This document shows, piece after piece, positions 45,601 through 56,699 of a DNA stretch of 64,000 bases (position 1 is its first letter; every line of letters starts with the position of its first letter). The DNA comes from Sthenelais limicola (taxonomy: Eukaryota > Annelida > Polychaeta > Phyllodocida > Sigalionidae), in contig OW804098.1 in NCBI GenBank assembly GCA_942159475.1, forward strand, positions 115,680,218 to 115,744,217. The letters are read 5' to 3'. Below the pieces are notes generated by a model. That model ran no database searches, was not told the origin of the DNA, and worked only from the letters and a program-made list of their open reading frames with translations. Both the position numbers and the translations under genes were made by a program.

Positions 45601-46396
45601 CATAAAGTACATGGACAGCATGTGGGGTAAATTTGGCCCTTTGATCCATCCACATCTATCTCAAATCTGGCCTCAAGCTACCTCACTAACACAGTTATAG
45701 TGCAAATAGCAGCTGAGATATTACATTCTTGCCCCTCAATGGCAGCCATATTGGATTTTGACCTAGAAAATGACCTCAAAAGAGAGAAATGACTTTAGAA
45801 ATAGTTTCCTCACTCCTGAAAACACATTAAAACTGGTGTTACAGAAGTATGTGTTGTTAATTGGAGCTGAGCTATGACATTCTAGTTTCATGGCAGCAGC
45901 CATGTTGGATTCTGACCTTGAAATGACCTTGAAACTCAATACAGTCCACAGAAATGAATTTCTCATACTTAAAAACATCTGAAAAGTGGTATCACACTTG
46001 AAAATCCAGCCAGTAGAAGCCAAACTATGGTGCATTTGATGTTTGGTGGCAGCCATTTTGAATTTTGCAGCTACCGGCCACCAGGGTTCTCCCCCAACTT
46101 GTAGCCAGTGATTTTTAAAAACCTTATGACCTGTTCTAACAGCATACCAAATTTCAAAAAGGTGTCACAAAGTGCACTATTCAGATCAGAATAAATGAAT
46201 GCTATGAATCCTATAAAATCCTGTATTTGGGGTATATTGGCATGACCGGGATAAAAGGGTTAATATCTAAAATTGCTCAATAGGTGGGAACGGTCACCCC
46301 CCTGATTTGTGATTACCTACCCCTAGGCTACATGAAACAGCGAAAAAAAACACTTTATCCGACATTGCGGGGTTCAACCCTCTGGCTCCCGGACTA
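42656..46396. mobile_element. 3.74-kb transposon with inverted arms of about 1 kb
   Basis: Starts TAGTCCGGGAGCC and ends with the inverse, flanked by TTA at 42653-42655 and 46397-46399. The arms (42656-about 43735 and about 45335-46396) are almost identical in their outer 950 bp; each encodes the same 97-codon frame. They diverge inwards. They repeat the motif AANATGGCTGCC with AAGGTCANNATCCAA. The centre holds a broken plus-strand coding relic (44150-45235). The 3-bp TTA duplication recalls PIF/Harbinger, but the relic does not look like that transposase, so the superfamily is open. Confidence 0.8.
44150..45235 (+). pseudogene. degraded ORF of an animal repeat-associated protein family
   Basis: No intact frame exists, but plus-strand pieces in shifting frames run in a consistent order: WLYDHVVL (about 44417), HWDFHKSANKFLNIPIYKAH TQYNEMVKW (44600-44690), SLTGNPSAFR (about 44705), VMFLDGVDVLHLLP (about 44830), LCTGKNFRNHHIN (about 45098) and FKSTFFGKGK (about 45170). 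From memory these resemble ordered blocks of a large uncharacterised protein family common in marine invertebrate repeats (AYDHxNY, DQAHEQNNxxVKG, LTENPSAxR, DGAxxVHLL, GTGKNFRYIP, TGCDTVSxFxGKGK). This is a recollection, not a search. The region carries at least several frameshifts and stops. Confidence 0.45.
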
Positions 46397-46599
46397 TTAT
46401 ACAATGTACATATTTCGATTTTTAGTTGGAGTTTAGTTGGTGTTGAATGAACAATAAAGAATAGGAGCAGGTGGGGGAGAATAAATAATCATTTCCCTTT
46501 AAGCTACATAACGGTTTTTGTTTTGTCTGACTTGGTCGACCAATCAGCACACTTGTACCAAATATGTAGAATATATCAGTGAAAAAGGCGTGAGCATAT
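46397..46599. other. unannotated spacer
   Basis: Nothing is recognised. Confidence 0.4.
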
Positions 46600-46835
46600 G
46601 GGTCAGATTTTCTGAAAATGTACAAATGGCAGCTCTACTAATATAGGAAATTCTCCTAAATTAGGCTGAAAAAATTATGAATACCGGGTATATGTGAGTA
46701 TATTTGGTGTGGCATTGATTTAAAGTATCAGTTCTGTTATGTTAAACTGCATTTTGAAGCTCTTTTTTGTCTTAAATTTGGAATATTTGAGAGGATTGGT
46801 TAAGGTGAATTGTACATTTTCTGAAAATCTGACCC
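46600..46835 (+). mobile_element. F1 MITE, subfamily A
   Basis: A complete forward copy with ATAT on both sides. Confidence 0.9.
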
Positions 46836-46963
46836 ATATAGCTTTATATAAGCTGCAAAATGATATAGACAACCAACTTCAAAATGTTCCGGCGGAGAGT
46901 AAGTAGATTATATATCAACTTATGCGGAAGACAGACAGACAGTTGTTATCTATATTCATATAT

Positions 46964-47198
46964 GGGTCAGATTTTCAGACAATGTACAATTCACCTTCAC
47001 CAATCTTCTCAAATACCCTGAATTTCAGACGAAAATGAAGTTCAAAATACAGTTCAACCTTATCAAACGGATTGCTAGAATCATTGCCATGCCGAATGTA
47101 CTAAAATTTACCTAGTAATGACCAAATTGCAACCTAATTTAGCAGTAATTACTAAATGTGTACAGCTGCCGATTGTACATTTTCTGAGAATCTGACCC
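46964..47198 (-). mobile_element. F1 MITE, subfamily B
   Basis: A complete reversed copy. Its upstream 50 bp (CAACTTATGCGGAAGACAGA...) is repeated in front of the next copy at 47497. Confidence 0.9.
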
Positions 47199-47496
47199 TT
47201 ATATAGGCATTGAATCCAAGTCTCTCATTCATTCTGTCTCATCTTTCATTCCATGTATAGTTGTTAAAGAGGCTTATGATTTCATTGCCGGATTTTGACC
47301 ATTTAATCATTCACAGAAGCATCTCAAGACGGGGATTTAGGAAGTTTTGTGCAACACATTTTACCATTCCTATTTCTAAGAACATATTGTGGATCACATT
47401 TCCAGTAAATGCACAATCAGCAAATCTATACAAACGTGGAGTATATGGGTCAACTTATACGGAAGACAGCTAGACAGTTGTAATTTCTCTATATAT
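47199..47496. other. spacer ending in a duplicated flank
   Basis: 47448-47496 (GTCAACTTATACGGAAGACA GCTAGACAGTTG) repeats 46913-46963, so a unit of flank plus F1 element is present twice in tandem. The rest is unrecognised. Confidence 0.6.
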
Positions 47497-47731
47497 GAGT
47501 CGGATTTTCAGAAAATGTACAATTCACCTTCACTAATCCTCTCAAATAACCCAAATTTAAAACGAAAATACAGTTCAAAATACAGTTCAATCTAACCAAA
47601 CAGATTGCCAGAATCAATGCACTGCCAAATATACCCGAATTTACATAGTATTTACCAAATTTCAGCCTAATTTAGCAGAATTTACTAAATGTGTACACTT
47701 GCTAATTGTACATTTTCTGGAAATCTGATCC
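47497..47731 (-). mobile_element. F1 MITE, subfamily B
   Basis: A complete reversed copy, the second in the tandem flank-plus-F1 duplication. Confidence 0.85.
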
Positions 47732-47734
47732 ATA

Positions 47735-47867
47735 TTTGGTAATGAGTTGAATCAAAAGATGTGTCTGGATATGTTGAATTGTGTTTTGAGTCCCAGTTTT
47801 GCATTAAATTTGGGTTATTTGGAAGGGTTTCTGAATGTGAATTGTGCATCTTTTTAGATTTCAGCCA
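47735..47867 (+). mobile_element. F1 MITE right-end fragment
   Basis: The interior and right part only, with a diverged terminus (TTAGATTTCAGCC). Only a few bases separate it from the previous copy. Confidence 0.65.
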
Positions 47868-47925
47868 CATACTCATCCAAGGCACAATAATCTACTGCAT
47901 AACACACCAAAAACAAAAGGTACTA

Positions 47926-48153
47926 GGGTCAGATTTTCAGAAAATTGGCAGCTCTACACATTTAATAAATTCTGCTAAATGTGGCTGAGAAATTTTGAAT
48001 ATTGGGTATATCTAAGTATATTTGGAATCGCATTGATTTAAAATATCAGTTCTGTTATGTTTAACTGCATTCTGAAGCTCATTTTTGTCTGAAATGTGGG
48101 TTATTTTAGAGGATCGGTAAAGGCGAATTGTACATTTTCTTACAATCTGACCC
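47926..48153 (+). mobile_element. F1 MITE, subfamily A
   Basis: A forward copy; 8 bp (TGTACAAT) are deleted from the left end. Confidence 0.85.
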
Positions 48154-48233
48154 CTATATAGATTATTGCATAACGAAGGTGTGAGGCTTCCTTGCTGCGT
48201 GAATTTAAATCTGAAATCAATGGTCGTCATGAT

Positions 48234-48392
48234 AATTGCCATGAAAATGCGGACAAGTGAATGCAACATCATATGGCAATTAACTTTCTATTGTGTCGTT
48301 GGGAACCGGTTAAGATATCAGATGTTAATCTCATGAAAGAAAATTAATTGCCCGTGATGTTGCGTTCACTAGTCCACTTTTCCATGGCAATT
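48234..48392. repeat. 48-bp inverted repeat
   Basis: The arms AATTGCCATGAAAATGCGGA CAAGTGAATGCAACATCA... (48234-48282) and the inverse (48345-48392) are separated by about 62 bp. It is probably a small foldback element. Confidence 0.75.
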
Positions 48393-49357
48393 GTTAGTTT
48401 TTAACGTAATTATCAAATTCACATTTTAGAATCGGTTAAATGAGATTCTAAGACGAACATAACTTCTATACACTCTTTATCACGCCTTTCTATATATAGC
48501 ACTATAATTGGCCCATGATTGTTTAATTGATCATGTGATCGTGTTCATCGTGTGAATCTTGAAAATTCATTATGTTGAAGCTTTATGTTTTTATAAAAGT
48601 CTAAGTATTTTTTTATTTATTTTTTTTATTTCAAAAATAAGGCCATTCACATTTAATACAATCATAACAAATACGCATGTCGACTCTGCCGATGTCTTGT
48701 TGCGTTGTCTTCGAGATTCTAATCAGTTCTAATTTCATATTACACATTAATATAGCATATACAATTTACTAGTATTCAACCGATTCATCTTCAACCCCAC
48801 AAATTCATTCGAAATCACAAGCATCCGTATTCTTCTCCATGTCTTTATATATTATTAAACAATACAATACAATTCGTCTATTCAGTTTGCTTCCATTCAA
48901 GTATGCTTCAAAATGTTGCCAAGTGGTGATAAAATATATACTTGCTGGGTCTCAATACAACTCGGAGCTAAGGTTGGGATCTCCCATGCTGATGGCAAGG
49001 GTTAAATGATATAATCATTAAATATGATTAGCTAATCATGTTTGGGGAAATTATGAATATGACAGTGACTATAATATGCTTCATCCATCCCCGGTTCAGC
49101 ATATATGTGACCAGGCAATGAATCATAACCAGCCAATACTTCCTTCCTATTTTCTTCTAATATATATCCTGATACCTTAATAATCTAATTAAGCGGACAA
49201 AGTCGTTAGTCTTTCATTCAACAAAGTCGTTATATTATTTTCAAATATCATCTATTTGGACCAGATTAAGCACAAGGTAAGTATAGTGATGGTGCTGCAT
49301 GTGCGGGTGCTGTGTGGGTTTTTGGTGCTGTGCATCTTTTAGTAAGGCCAACAAAAA
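48393..49357. other. unannotated stretch, possible retroposon tail
   Basis: A T/A-rich run near 48606-48640 may be a minus-strand poly(A) tail. No coding relic is recognised. Confidence 0.3.
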
Positions 49358-49674
49358 TAGGTGTGTTTCCGATTTATCTGGCCGAAAACTAGGATGGGGG
49401 GGGGGTAACTTTTTTTTTTTATTTTTTTGGGGGAAACCACCTCCCGGCAACTGAAAAAAAATGTCTACTTCATAACAATAGTTGTTTTAAACATGGAAAA
49501 TGTGCTTTTTTGACAGTTCCGGGTTAGGAAAGCCCGTTTTCCTGCTTTTTTGGTCAAAAAATCCAAAAAAAAGTAAGACATGCTTTTGAAAAAATCAGGT
49601 ATGGTAAAAACATGTTTAGGTAGGGTAAGGTTTTTCTAGGTTGGGGGGGGGGGAGTAAATCGGAAACACACCTA
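49358..49674. mobile_element. 317-bp MITE with 19-bp perfect TIRs
   Basis: TAGGTGTGTTTCCGATTTA at the left and its exact inverse at the right. It contains two poly-G runs (about 49395-49404 and 49641-49653) and T/A runs. A single copy is seen here. Confidence 0.75.
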
Positions 49675-50077
49675 ATTTTTTTTGCCTCATACAGGGTATG
49701 GGTACATGATATATTCAGCAACGTTGGGTTCCGTCCCTCCAGACGTGCTATGGTGACTTGGATATTGCAAGAATAATCATAAAATCTTATATATCTAGTA
49801 GAAGAGAAATATGTGTAATGTTGACTCCAATCAATTGTGTTACTTGTGTTATCCTAGTATTGAAAAGGTTAATGTAGACTTTAAAACTAGAAAAACTAGA
49901 ACAGAATATTCAGTAGTTTTAAGTTGTTTAAAGCCTGTTGATACTATTGATGTAATTAAATTGTATGATCTTGTTATGATTCATAAATAAACTGTCAAGG
50001 CCAAAGCTTTCCCCAAACCGTAAAAGTGTTTATCTGAAGTTAATGAGTGAGTGTGTTGTTTTCATGACCACTGGTAT
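49675..50077. other. unannotated stretch
   Basis: Nothing is recognised. Confidence 0.4.
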
Positions 50078-50313
50078 GGGTCAGATTGTCAGAAAATGTA
50101 CAATTGGCAGCTCTGCATATTTAGTAATTTCTGCTAGTTCCTGCTAAAAAGATGATAGATTTTGGGTATATCTGAGTATATTTGATATCGCATTGACTTA
50201 AAGTATCAGTTCTGTTATGTTAAACTGTATTTTGAAGCTCATTTCTGTCTTAAATGTGGGATATTTGAGAGGATTGGTGAAGGCCAATTGTACATTTTCT
50301 GAAAACCTGACCC
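50078..50313 (+). mobile_element. F1 MITE, subfamily A
   Basis: A complete forward copy. The flanks are GTAT / ACAT. Confidence 0.9.
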
Positions 50314-50586
50314 ACATAATAATCTTGGCGATCCATCTCGATTTTCCTGATGAATTCTACTAAAATGTAAGCTATGGAAACTCCCCTTTTCTCACAGAAC
50401 TCTCTTCAGTTCTGTGCTTTTTCTGAATCCGAAAAATCGGAGGGATACCACTGTATACTCGGACTCTTTAATTTATCAAGGTCCTGAATCTGTATCGTTC
50501 AAACATCTCTTTGGACTCCGTAGTGATAATTTGATGTGGGATTCTTAGTCCCGAGCTCGTGTGGATATTATCTGTCAGATATAAGT
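50314..50586. other. spacer with a small hairpin
   Basis: CACAGAACT / AGTTCTGTG (about 50394-50419) forms a 9-bp hairpin. Nothing else is recognised. Confidence 0.4.
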
Positions 50587-50825
50587 GGGTCAGATTTTCA
50601 GAAAATGTACAATTGAGCCTCACCAATCATCTCAAATAACCCACATTGCAGACGAAAACACAGTTCAAAATACAGTTCAACCTAACCAAACTGATTGCTA
50701 GAATCAATGCAATGCCGAATATACTCGAATTTAACTAGTATTGACCAAATTGCAGCCTAATTTAGCAGAATTTAATAAATGTATGTGTACAGCTACCAAT
50801 TGTACATTTTCTGAAAATCTGACCC
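50587..50825 (-). mobile_element. F1 MITE, subfamily B
   Basis: A complete reversed copy. The flanks AAGT / AGGT match at three of four bases. Confidence 0.9.
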
Positions 50826-51010
50826 AGGTAGGGTGAAATCCACTCTCTAGTATTTAGGTGTGGTTGAGGCGTGAGTTTGAGGATGCAGGTCGTCTTGGCT
50901 GGTACATGCATGTATGCTGCTCAGTCATCAATAAATTGATACTTCGCCGGTGTCTTAATGATGTACGCTGAGGCAAAGTATACTGATTTACTATTGTCTC
51001 AAGAGATATA

Positions 51011-51404
51011 TGTGATCTGTTTCAGGAAAATGAGTCATAAGTCGCAAAATTGATATTTTTCAAAGTGTTTTTTTTACAAGATCACATCATTGGAATGTTC
51101 TGATTTTTGGAGAGTTTATCACTTACAGCTACATCAATTGATGTATTAAATTTCAGGACAATCTATGTAATATGTCTATTGGTTTTAAAGGTCCTCATAT
51201 GGACTACATTTAGTTACTTTACTGTTTATTGACCCCAGAAATATTGGAAACTTTTTTTTTCAAAAACGAAAATATCAAACTTAAAATCTAGAAATACTTA
51301 TTAGATATCCTACTGTTTACTATTATTGGAATCAGCTTGATCTCATCTTTTCAAATATAATGATATCTCAAAATCTATTTTTTGCGACTTGAAACACATC
51401 ACAT
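51011..51404. mobile_element. F2 MITE
   Basis: Left end TGTGATCTGTTTCAGGAAAA. The right end is internally shortened (TTTGCGACTTGAAACACATC). Confidence 0.85.
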
Positions 51405-51582
51405 ATTCAGGATTAGGCAAGATGGGAACGTCTATATTGTAAGGATCGCTAGTAAAATGAGATGGAAAACGCTATCCTCTCAGAGTACATCAAGATAAAT
51501 TAAAGTAGAAAGAGCATCAGTTCTTCCCCACGTCTGTAACGTCATCAATGTTGGTCGAGGAACTAAGGGAGATATGACTTGT
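51405..51582. other. unannotated spacer
   Basis: Nothing is recognised. Confidence 0.4.
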
Positions 51583-51817
51583 GGGTCAGATTTTCAGAAA
51601 ATGTTCAATTGGCAGCTCTACACATTCAGTGAATTCTGCTAAATTAGGCTGAAAAATGATGAGTACCGTGTATATCTGAGTATATTTGGTGTCGCGTTAA
51701 TTCAAAGTATCAGTTCTGTTATGTTAAACTGCATTTTGAAGCTGATTTTTGTCTTAAATTTGGGTTATTTGAGAGGATTGGTGAAGGCGAATTGTACATT
51801 TTCTGAAAATCTGACCC
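51583..51817 (+). mobile_element. F1 MITE, subfamily A
   Basis: A complete copy with TTGT on both sides (51579-51582 and 51818-51821). This asymmetric duplication rules out the alternative of a 2-bp TA duplication. Confidence 0.9.
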
Positions 51818-52188
51818 TTGTAGGAGAATGTTCGCTGAACTTGGGTCAGTTTTTTCAAGTGAATTTGTGCATTTGTGAATTTGTGCATTTGAATGTTGCA
51901 TTAGTGTTGATATCTTCTTTAATAATGCATGCAAACTCATGATCTTAGTGCCATTTGATTCCTTGTATCCTACTAGTTCATTCCAAATAACTTTTCTTTA
52001 CTTTTCATTAATATTTACCCCTCGAAAATGTCAAAAATCTATGTTTTCCTCATTTTTTCAATAAAATAAATGTTAACCATGATATCAAACATTGCGACAG
52101 TGCTGCAATGATCGCCGCCCATGCACCTAGAGCTGCGATATAATCTCAATGATCTGCGATTATGCTCTCCCTCCTTGACGATGTACAT
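51818..52188. other. unannotated stretch
   Basis: A short direct repeat GAATTTGTGCATTTG lies at about 51860-51890. Nothing else is recognised. Confidence 0.4.
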
Positions 52189-52422
52189 GGGTCAGATTTT
52201 CAGAAAATGTACAATTGGCAGCTGTACACATTTATTAATTCAGCTAAATGTGGCTGAAAAATGATGAATATTGAATATATCTGAGTATATTTTGAATCGC
52301 ATTGATTTAAAGTGTCAGTTCTGTTAGGTTGAACTACATTTTGTAGCTCATATTTGTCTGAAATGTGGATTATTTGAGAAGATTGGTGAAGGAGAATTGT
52401 ACATTTTCTGAAAATCTGACCC
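52189..52422 (+). mobile_element. F1 MITE, subfamily A
   Basis: A complete copy with ACAT on both sides. Confidence 0.9.
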
Positions 52423-52653
52423 ACATGTATTTACGTGTATCTCAAGAAAGCATGATAGTGGATGATTTTAATGAGAAGCAATCAAGCAGCATTTAATTTT
52501 ATTCATTACATTTTCAGCAAATGTTTGAATTGTGTCTTACGCGTATTGTTCTATGCTTAATCTGGAGTGTGATTCATGTTTAATAGAAATATCAAACGTG
52601 TGAATTCCACGCTAGTAACTTGTACTACTACTTCTGGATTTCCCTATTACATT

Positions 52654-53054
52654 TGTGATCCGTTTCAGGGAAATGAGTCATAAGTCGCAAAAATGAATTT
52701 TGAGATATTATTATATTTGAAAAGATAAGATCAAGCCGATTCTAATGATAGTAAACAGTAGGACTTTAATATGCATTTCTATATTTTAAGTGCTATATTT
52801 TTATTATTGAAAACTAAGGTTGCAGTATTTTGGGGTGAGCAATTACTAGTAAAGTAGCTAGATATATTCATTACGACAACCCTAGAAATACATGAATATA
52901 ATTATTACACTGTCCTGAAATTAGGTTCATATATTGAGGCTACAAGAGGCTTTAAGCATCCCAAATATTAAAAGATTCCCACAAATTTATCCTGTAAATA
53001 AATCACTTTTAAAAATAACAATTTTGCGACTTATTTTCCTAAAACACATCACAT
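52654..53054. mobile_element. F2 MITE, full length
   Basis: About 400 bp with both ends. ATTACA occurs just outside both ends (near 52646 and 53055), a possible target duplication that the other copies do not confirm. Confidence 0.85.
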
Positions 53055-53114
53055 ATTACAATTGATTCTGCAGCATAGTTATAGGGACCATTTCTCACAT
53101 ATACCTTTGAGAGT

Positions 53115-53377
53115 CTACGGTTTGGGTCGGACCATCATAACAGAACCTTTAAGGAAGTAATTATATTTGATCTTCAGGTGGAACCAGCTGAATCCATATT
53201 TGTGGTTAGCATATGCTGATTCCCGGTATTTGCCATTGAGGTTTGACATCATGCAATTGTTGTACCACCAGGCCCCAGTACGTTCCGCTGCACATTGAAT
53301 GCCGCCGCCTGACCTATGATCATTGTCTTGATCATAGGTTGAGAATCCCGAGTTGTTGGAAAAACTTAAGCCATCAC
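53115..53377 (-). CDS. fibrinogen-related protein, last exon
   Basis: Encodes the C-terminal part of a fibrinogen C-terminal (FReD) domain, ending with TAG at 53115-53117. It starts after the acceptor TTTCCAG and completes a glycine codon begun in the upstream exon (phase 1). Visible hallmarks are GDGLSFSNNSGFSTYDQDND, whose DQDND matches the calcium-binding DxDND loop, then a Cys, GAWWYNNC and SNLNGKY, and the final MMVRP. FReD proteins are usually secreted, calcium-dependent lectins that bind acetylated sugars; that role is inferred from the family. Confidence 0.85.
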
Positions 53378-53394
53378 CTGGAAATTATATTATG

Positions 53395-53442
53395 ATAGGA
53401 TGTAACGAGGTTGGTTTCTGACTTACTGTACACGTTGCCCAC
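53395..53442. repeat. dispersed repeat fragment in FReD intron 2
   Basis: ATAGGATGTAACGAGGTTGG TTTCTGACTTACTGTACACG matches the inverse of 8239-8286. It starts about 18 bp upstream of the last exon's acceptor, so it nearly touches the splice site. Confidence 0.7.
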
Positions 53443-53642
53443 AAGCTAAAATAATGGTCAATTGTGATTTCATTTTTATGTACAAATAAGCAGGTGTTTT
53501 TCTTTGTATTCACACTACTACACTTCATAATATTGTGTGCTTTTAAGCTCTCTGAAAACACTTCTCCACCTGTAATAAAGTCTAAAACTGATTGAGAGCT
53601 GCCACTACGTACGGCCCACCCTATTGTGAGCAACTAGCATTT

Positions 53643-53879
53643 GGGTCAGATTTTCAGAAAATGTACAATTCACCTTCACCAATTCTCTCATATAACCCAA
53701 ATCTCAGACGAAAATAAAGTTCAAAATACAGTCCAACCTAATCAAACAGATTGAAATATTCAATGCAATGCCAAATATACTCGAATTTACCTATAGTATT
53801 CACCAAATGGCAGCCTCATTTAGCAGAATTCACTAAATATGTACAGCTGCTAATTGTACATTTTCTGAAAATCTGACCC
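53643..53879 (-). mobile_element. F1 MITE, subfamily B (FReD intron 2)
   Basis: A complete reversed copy with ATTT on both sides. Confidence 0.9.
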
Positions 53880-54143
53880 ATTTACGTTAGCGTTGTGCTG
53901 TTGTGTTGTCAGTGCTAAATGTCCCTAATGTCCCATTTATCAATGCCCATATTATCATGCTTTGTTTGTGCATTGAGGTCCATCTTTACCAAGACAATAC
54001 CATGAACAAAAGATAAATCATGCAATTTGTTCCATAGATTAAGGCCATGCTGTATATCAAAGTTATGACAAATATATCTTACCAAACTTACTCATAGTAT
54101 AGCCTATAGGACTCAACCTATCAATAGTCTGCAGCGGTTATGT

Positions 54144-54378
54144 GGGTCAGATTTTCAGAAAATGTACAATTGGCAGCTGTAGACATTTAGTAAAATCTGC
54201 TAAATTAAGCTGCAATTTGGTCAATACTAGGTAAATTCGATTATAGTTGGCATTGCATTGATTCTAGCAATCTGTTTGGTTAGGTTGAACTGTATTTTGA
54301 ACTTTATTTTCGTCTGAAATGTGGGTTATTTGAGAAGATTGGCGAAGTTGAATTGTACATTTTCTGAAAATCTGACCC
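54144..54378 (+). mobile_element. F1 MITE, subfamily B (FReD intron 2)
   Basis: A complete forward copy. The flanks are ATGT / ATAT. It ends about 105 bp from the donor site at 54484. Confidence 0.9.
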
Positions 54379-54484
54379 ATATATGTTGCATAAAATACTA
54401 CAAAAAGTAGAAAATCGATAATTATTTTAACTAATGTTAGCTGATAATGCAGTTTTGATAAATGTTACTTAAAAACTATATTAC

Positions 54485-54758
54485 CTCCGGCATTACCCGT
54501 GCAACCTGAACTTTTCAGTTTGTATTTGCTATCTCGGTCTCCAATAGAGAACGTGGAATACTTCACGTAGCTAGTGTCTCCATTGAACTCGTCAAGTTTG
54601 ATGTATAATTCCATTTGCTTGCTTGGCTGAGAAGAGATAAGCTGGTATAAGGGATCCAGTCCGAGCCAGTACTCTCCATCAGGTGAACCAAAACCTTGGC
54701 TATATTCCTGCCAGGTGCGATTAAAATCAACAACGCCACTGGTTCGTCTTTGGAAAAC
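54485..54758 (-). CDS. fibrinogen-related protein, middle exon
   Basis: The acceptor CCCGTTCAG precedes the exon at 54758 and the donor GTAATA follows at 54484. It reads VFQRRTSGVVDFNRTWQEYS, then GFGSPDGEYWLGLDPLYQL and the MELYIKLDEFNGD and YKLKSSGCTGNAG segments. These are the standard FReD core (WxxYxxGFG, EYWLGLxxLYxLT). The upstream exon ends exactly at GGGWT in phase 0, so the join gives the canonical GGGWTVFQRR. Confidence 0.9.
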
Positions 54759-55281
54759 CTGAACGGGCAAGAAGCAATTATTTTTGTTATAATTCCGTTT
54801 CACAAAACAGTTTCAAGAGTAATATTGGGGAAAGTTAACATCTGCTTATTAGGCAATTCCTTCAGTGGGCGTCCAGCCATTCTAAAACAAAGATTATCTA
54901 AATATTATTAAAATAGTGTTTGGAGCCTTAAAGAACCTAGCTTCTCCGAAACCACTGGCCAGATCTCCATTATATTTCACATGCACATTACCAAAAATGG
55001 GGCCGAGCCATTCCGCTATGTATCATTAACACTTTTGGAAGATATCAGGGTTATATAATAGTTCGAAATGGGTTGAAATTGGACACCGCCATCCAGGGTA
55101 CCCATCCAGGGTCCGCATCGGTGCCTGAAAACAATCCCCTACTTTAAAGTGACACTTGCCACTGAGTTCCTGATTAAGGGAACACATTGTGTTTGAATGT
55201 CAACTATGTGCTGGATCATTATTATCATTATTATCCATACCCTGGAGCATTAATGTAAGGAAAACGTATTTCTGGAGCATT
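54759..55281. other. intron 1 segment
   Basis: Nothing beyond a (TTATCA)n-like patch near 55218-55240. A short plus-strand frame overlapping the exon is a shadow. Confidence 0.4.
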
Positions 55282-55682
55282 TGTGTTGCGTTACAGGAAA
55301 ATGAGTCACAAGTCGCAGAAAATGGAATTTGAGATATTATCGTATTTGAAAAGATGAGATCAAGCCGATTCTAATGGTAGTAAACAGCACACGACACTAC
55401 TATGTTTTGAGTTTGATATCTTTATTTTTGAAAAAAAGTTATTGATATTTTTGGGTGAATAATTACTAATAAAGTACCTAAATATACTCCATAAGAGGAC
55501 CTTAGGAATGCATAGATGTATTCAATACATTGCCTTGACATTTCGGACATGTATTAATGGAACTAGCAGCATTAAGCACCCCAAAACTAAGAACATTCCA
55601 ACAAGGATATCTTATAAATAGACCACTTTGGAAAATATCCATTTTGCGACTTATGTCTCATTTTCCTAAAAGGGATCACATT
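55282..55682. mobile_element. F2 MITE (FReD intron 1)
   Basis: Full length: TGTGTTGCGTTACAGGAAAA TGAGTCA ... TTTGCGACTTATGTCTCATT TTCCTAAAAGGGATCACA. Confidence 0.85.
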
Positions 55683-55757
55683 TAAGGATTTAAAACCCCA
55701 GACGTGTATCGACCTGGCGGGCCGTGACCTATAGAGGACTGGGGTATATCTGAATAT

Positions 55758-55989
55758 GAGTCAGATTTTTAGAAAATGTACAATTCAGCTTTGCCAATCT
55801 TGTCAAAAAAACTAAATTTCAAATAATAAACTTCAAAATACAGTTTAACCTAACCAAACAGATTGCTAGAATAAATGTAATGCCGAATATTCTCGAATTT
55901 ACCTAGTATTGACAAATTTGCACTCTAATTTAGCAGAATTTACTAAATGCGTAGAGCTGCCAATTGTACATTTCCTGAAAATCTAACCC
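55758..55989 (-). mobile_element. F1 MITE, subfamily B (FReD intron 1)
   Basis: A reversed copy with ATAT on both sides. Left end GAGTCAG. Confidence 0.85.
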
Positions 55990-56309
55990 ATATGTGCCTT
56001 CTGACTCTCTCCTAGTACCCAGTCCTGCCACATACCCAGTTGGCAGCACTCTATTGTGAAGCTATATCTTTTTCTGTCAGATTTAAATAGACCCAGACTC
56101 CACTCAAACTATATTTACAAATTATCAAAAAAATCTAATGAATACATAACTGTGATAATCCACTCAAATAACCTTACTTGTGCGAGTCATGGAAATCTGC
56201 AATTACTTTCCCAAATGACAGATAGTCAACGTAGTGATCTGATCCACTTGAAAATCATCAGTACAGTATACAGTACACAAAAGTACAAAATAGTTGGACT
56301 ATAATGATT
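55990..56309. other. intron 1 segment
   Basis: Nothing is recognised. Confidence 0.4.
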
Positions 56310-56699
56310 TGTGATGTGTTCCAGGAAAATGAGTCACAAGTCGCAAAATTGATATTTTTCAAAGTGTTTTAGTCATAAGATATCTTTGTTGGAATGTTCT
56401 GATTTGTGGATGGTCGAGCACTTATATATTCATACACTAAAACTTCAGGACATTGAATCAAATATATCCTTGAGTTTTGAAGGCCTTCATATGGAATGTA
56501 TTTAGTTACTTTATTGGTTATTTCCCACCCAGATAAATTGCAGACATTTTTTTCAAAAATAAAATTATTAAACTTAAAATGTAGGAATATTTATTAGATG
56601 ACCTAGTGTTTACTATCATTCAAATCAGCTTGATGTCCTCTTTTCAAATATCATGGTATCTCAAAATCCATATTTTGCGACTTATGACACATTTGCGAC

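Noticed and set aside
43006..46056. Identical 97-codon ORFs in inverted orientation
   Set aside because: They lie in the terminal arms of one transposon and arise from repeated ATGGCTGCC-type motifs. There is no evidence that they are proteins.
54696..54911. Plus-strand ORF over the FReD exon boundary
   Set aside because: It is antisense to a well-supported exon and intron with proper splice sites.
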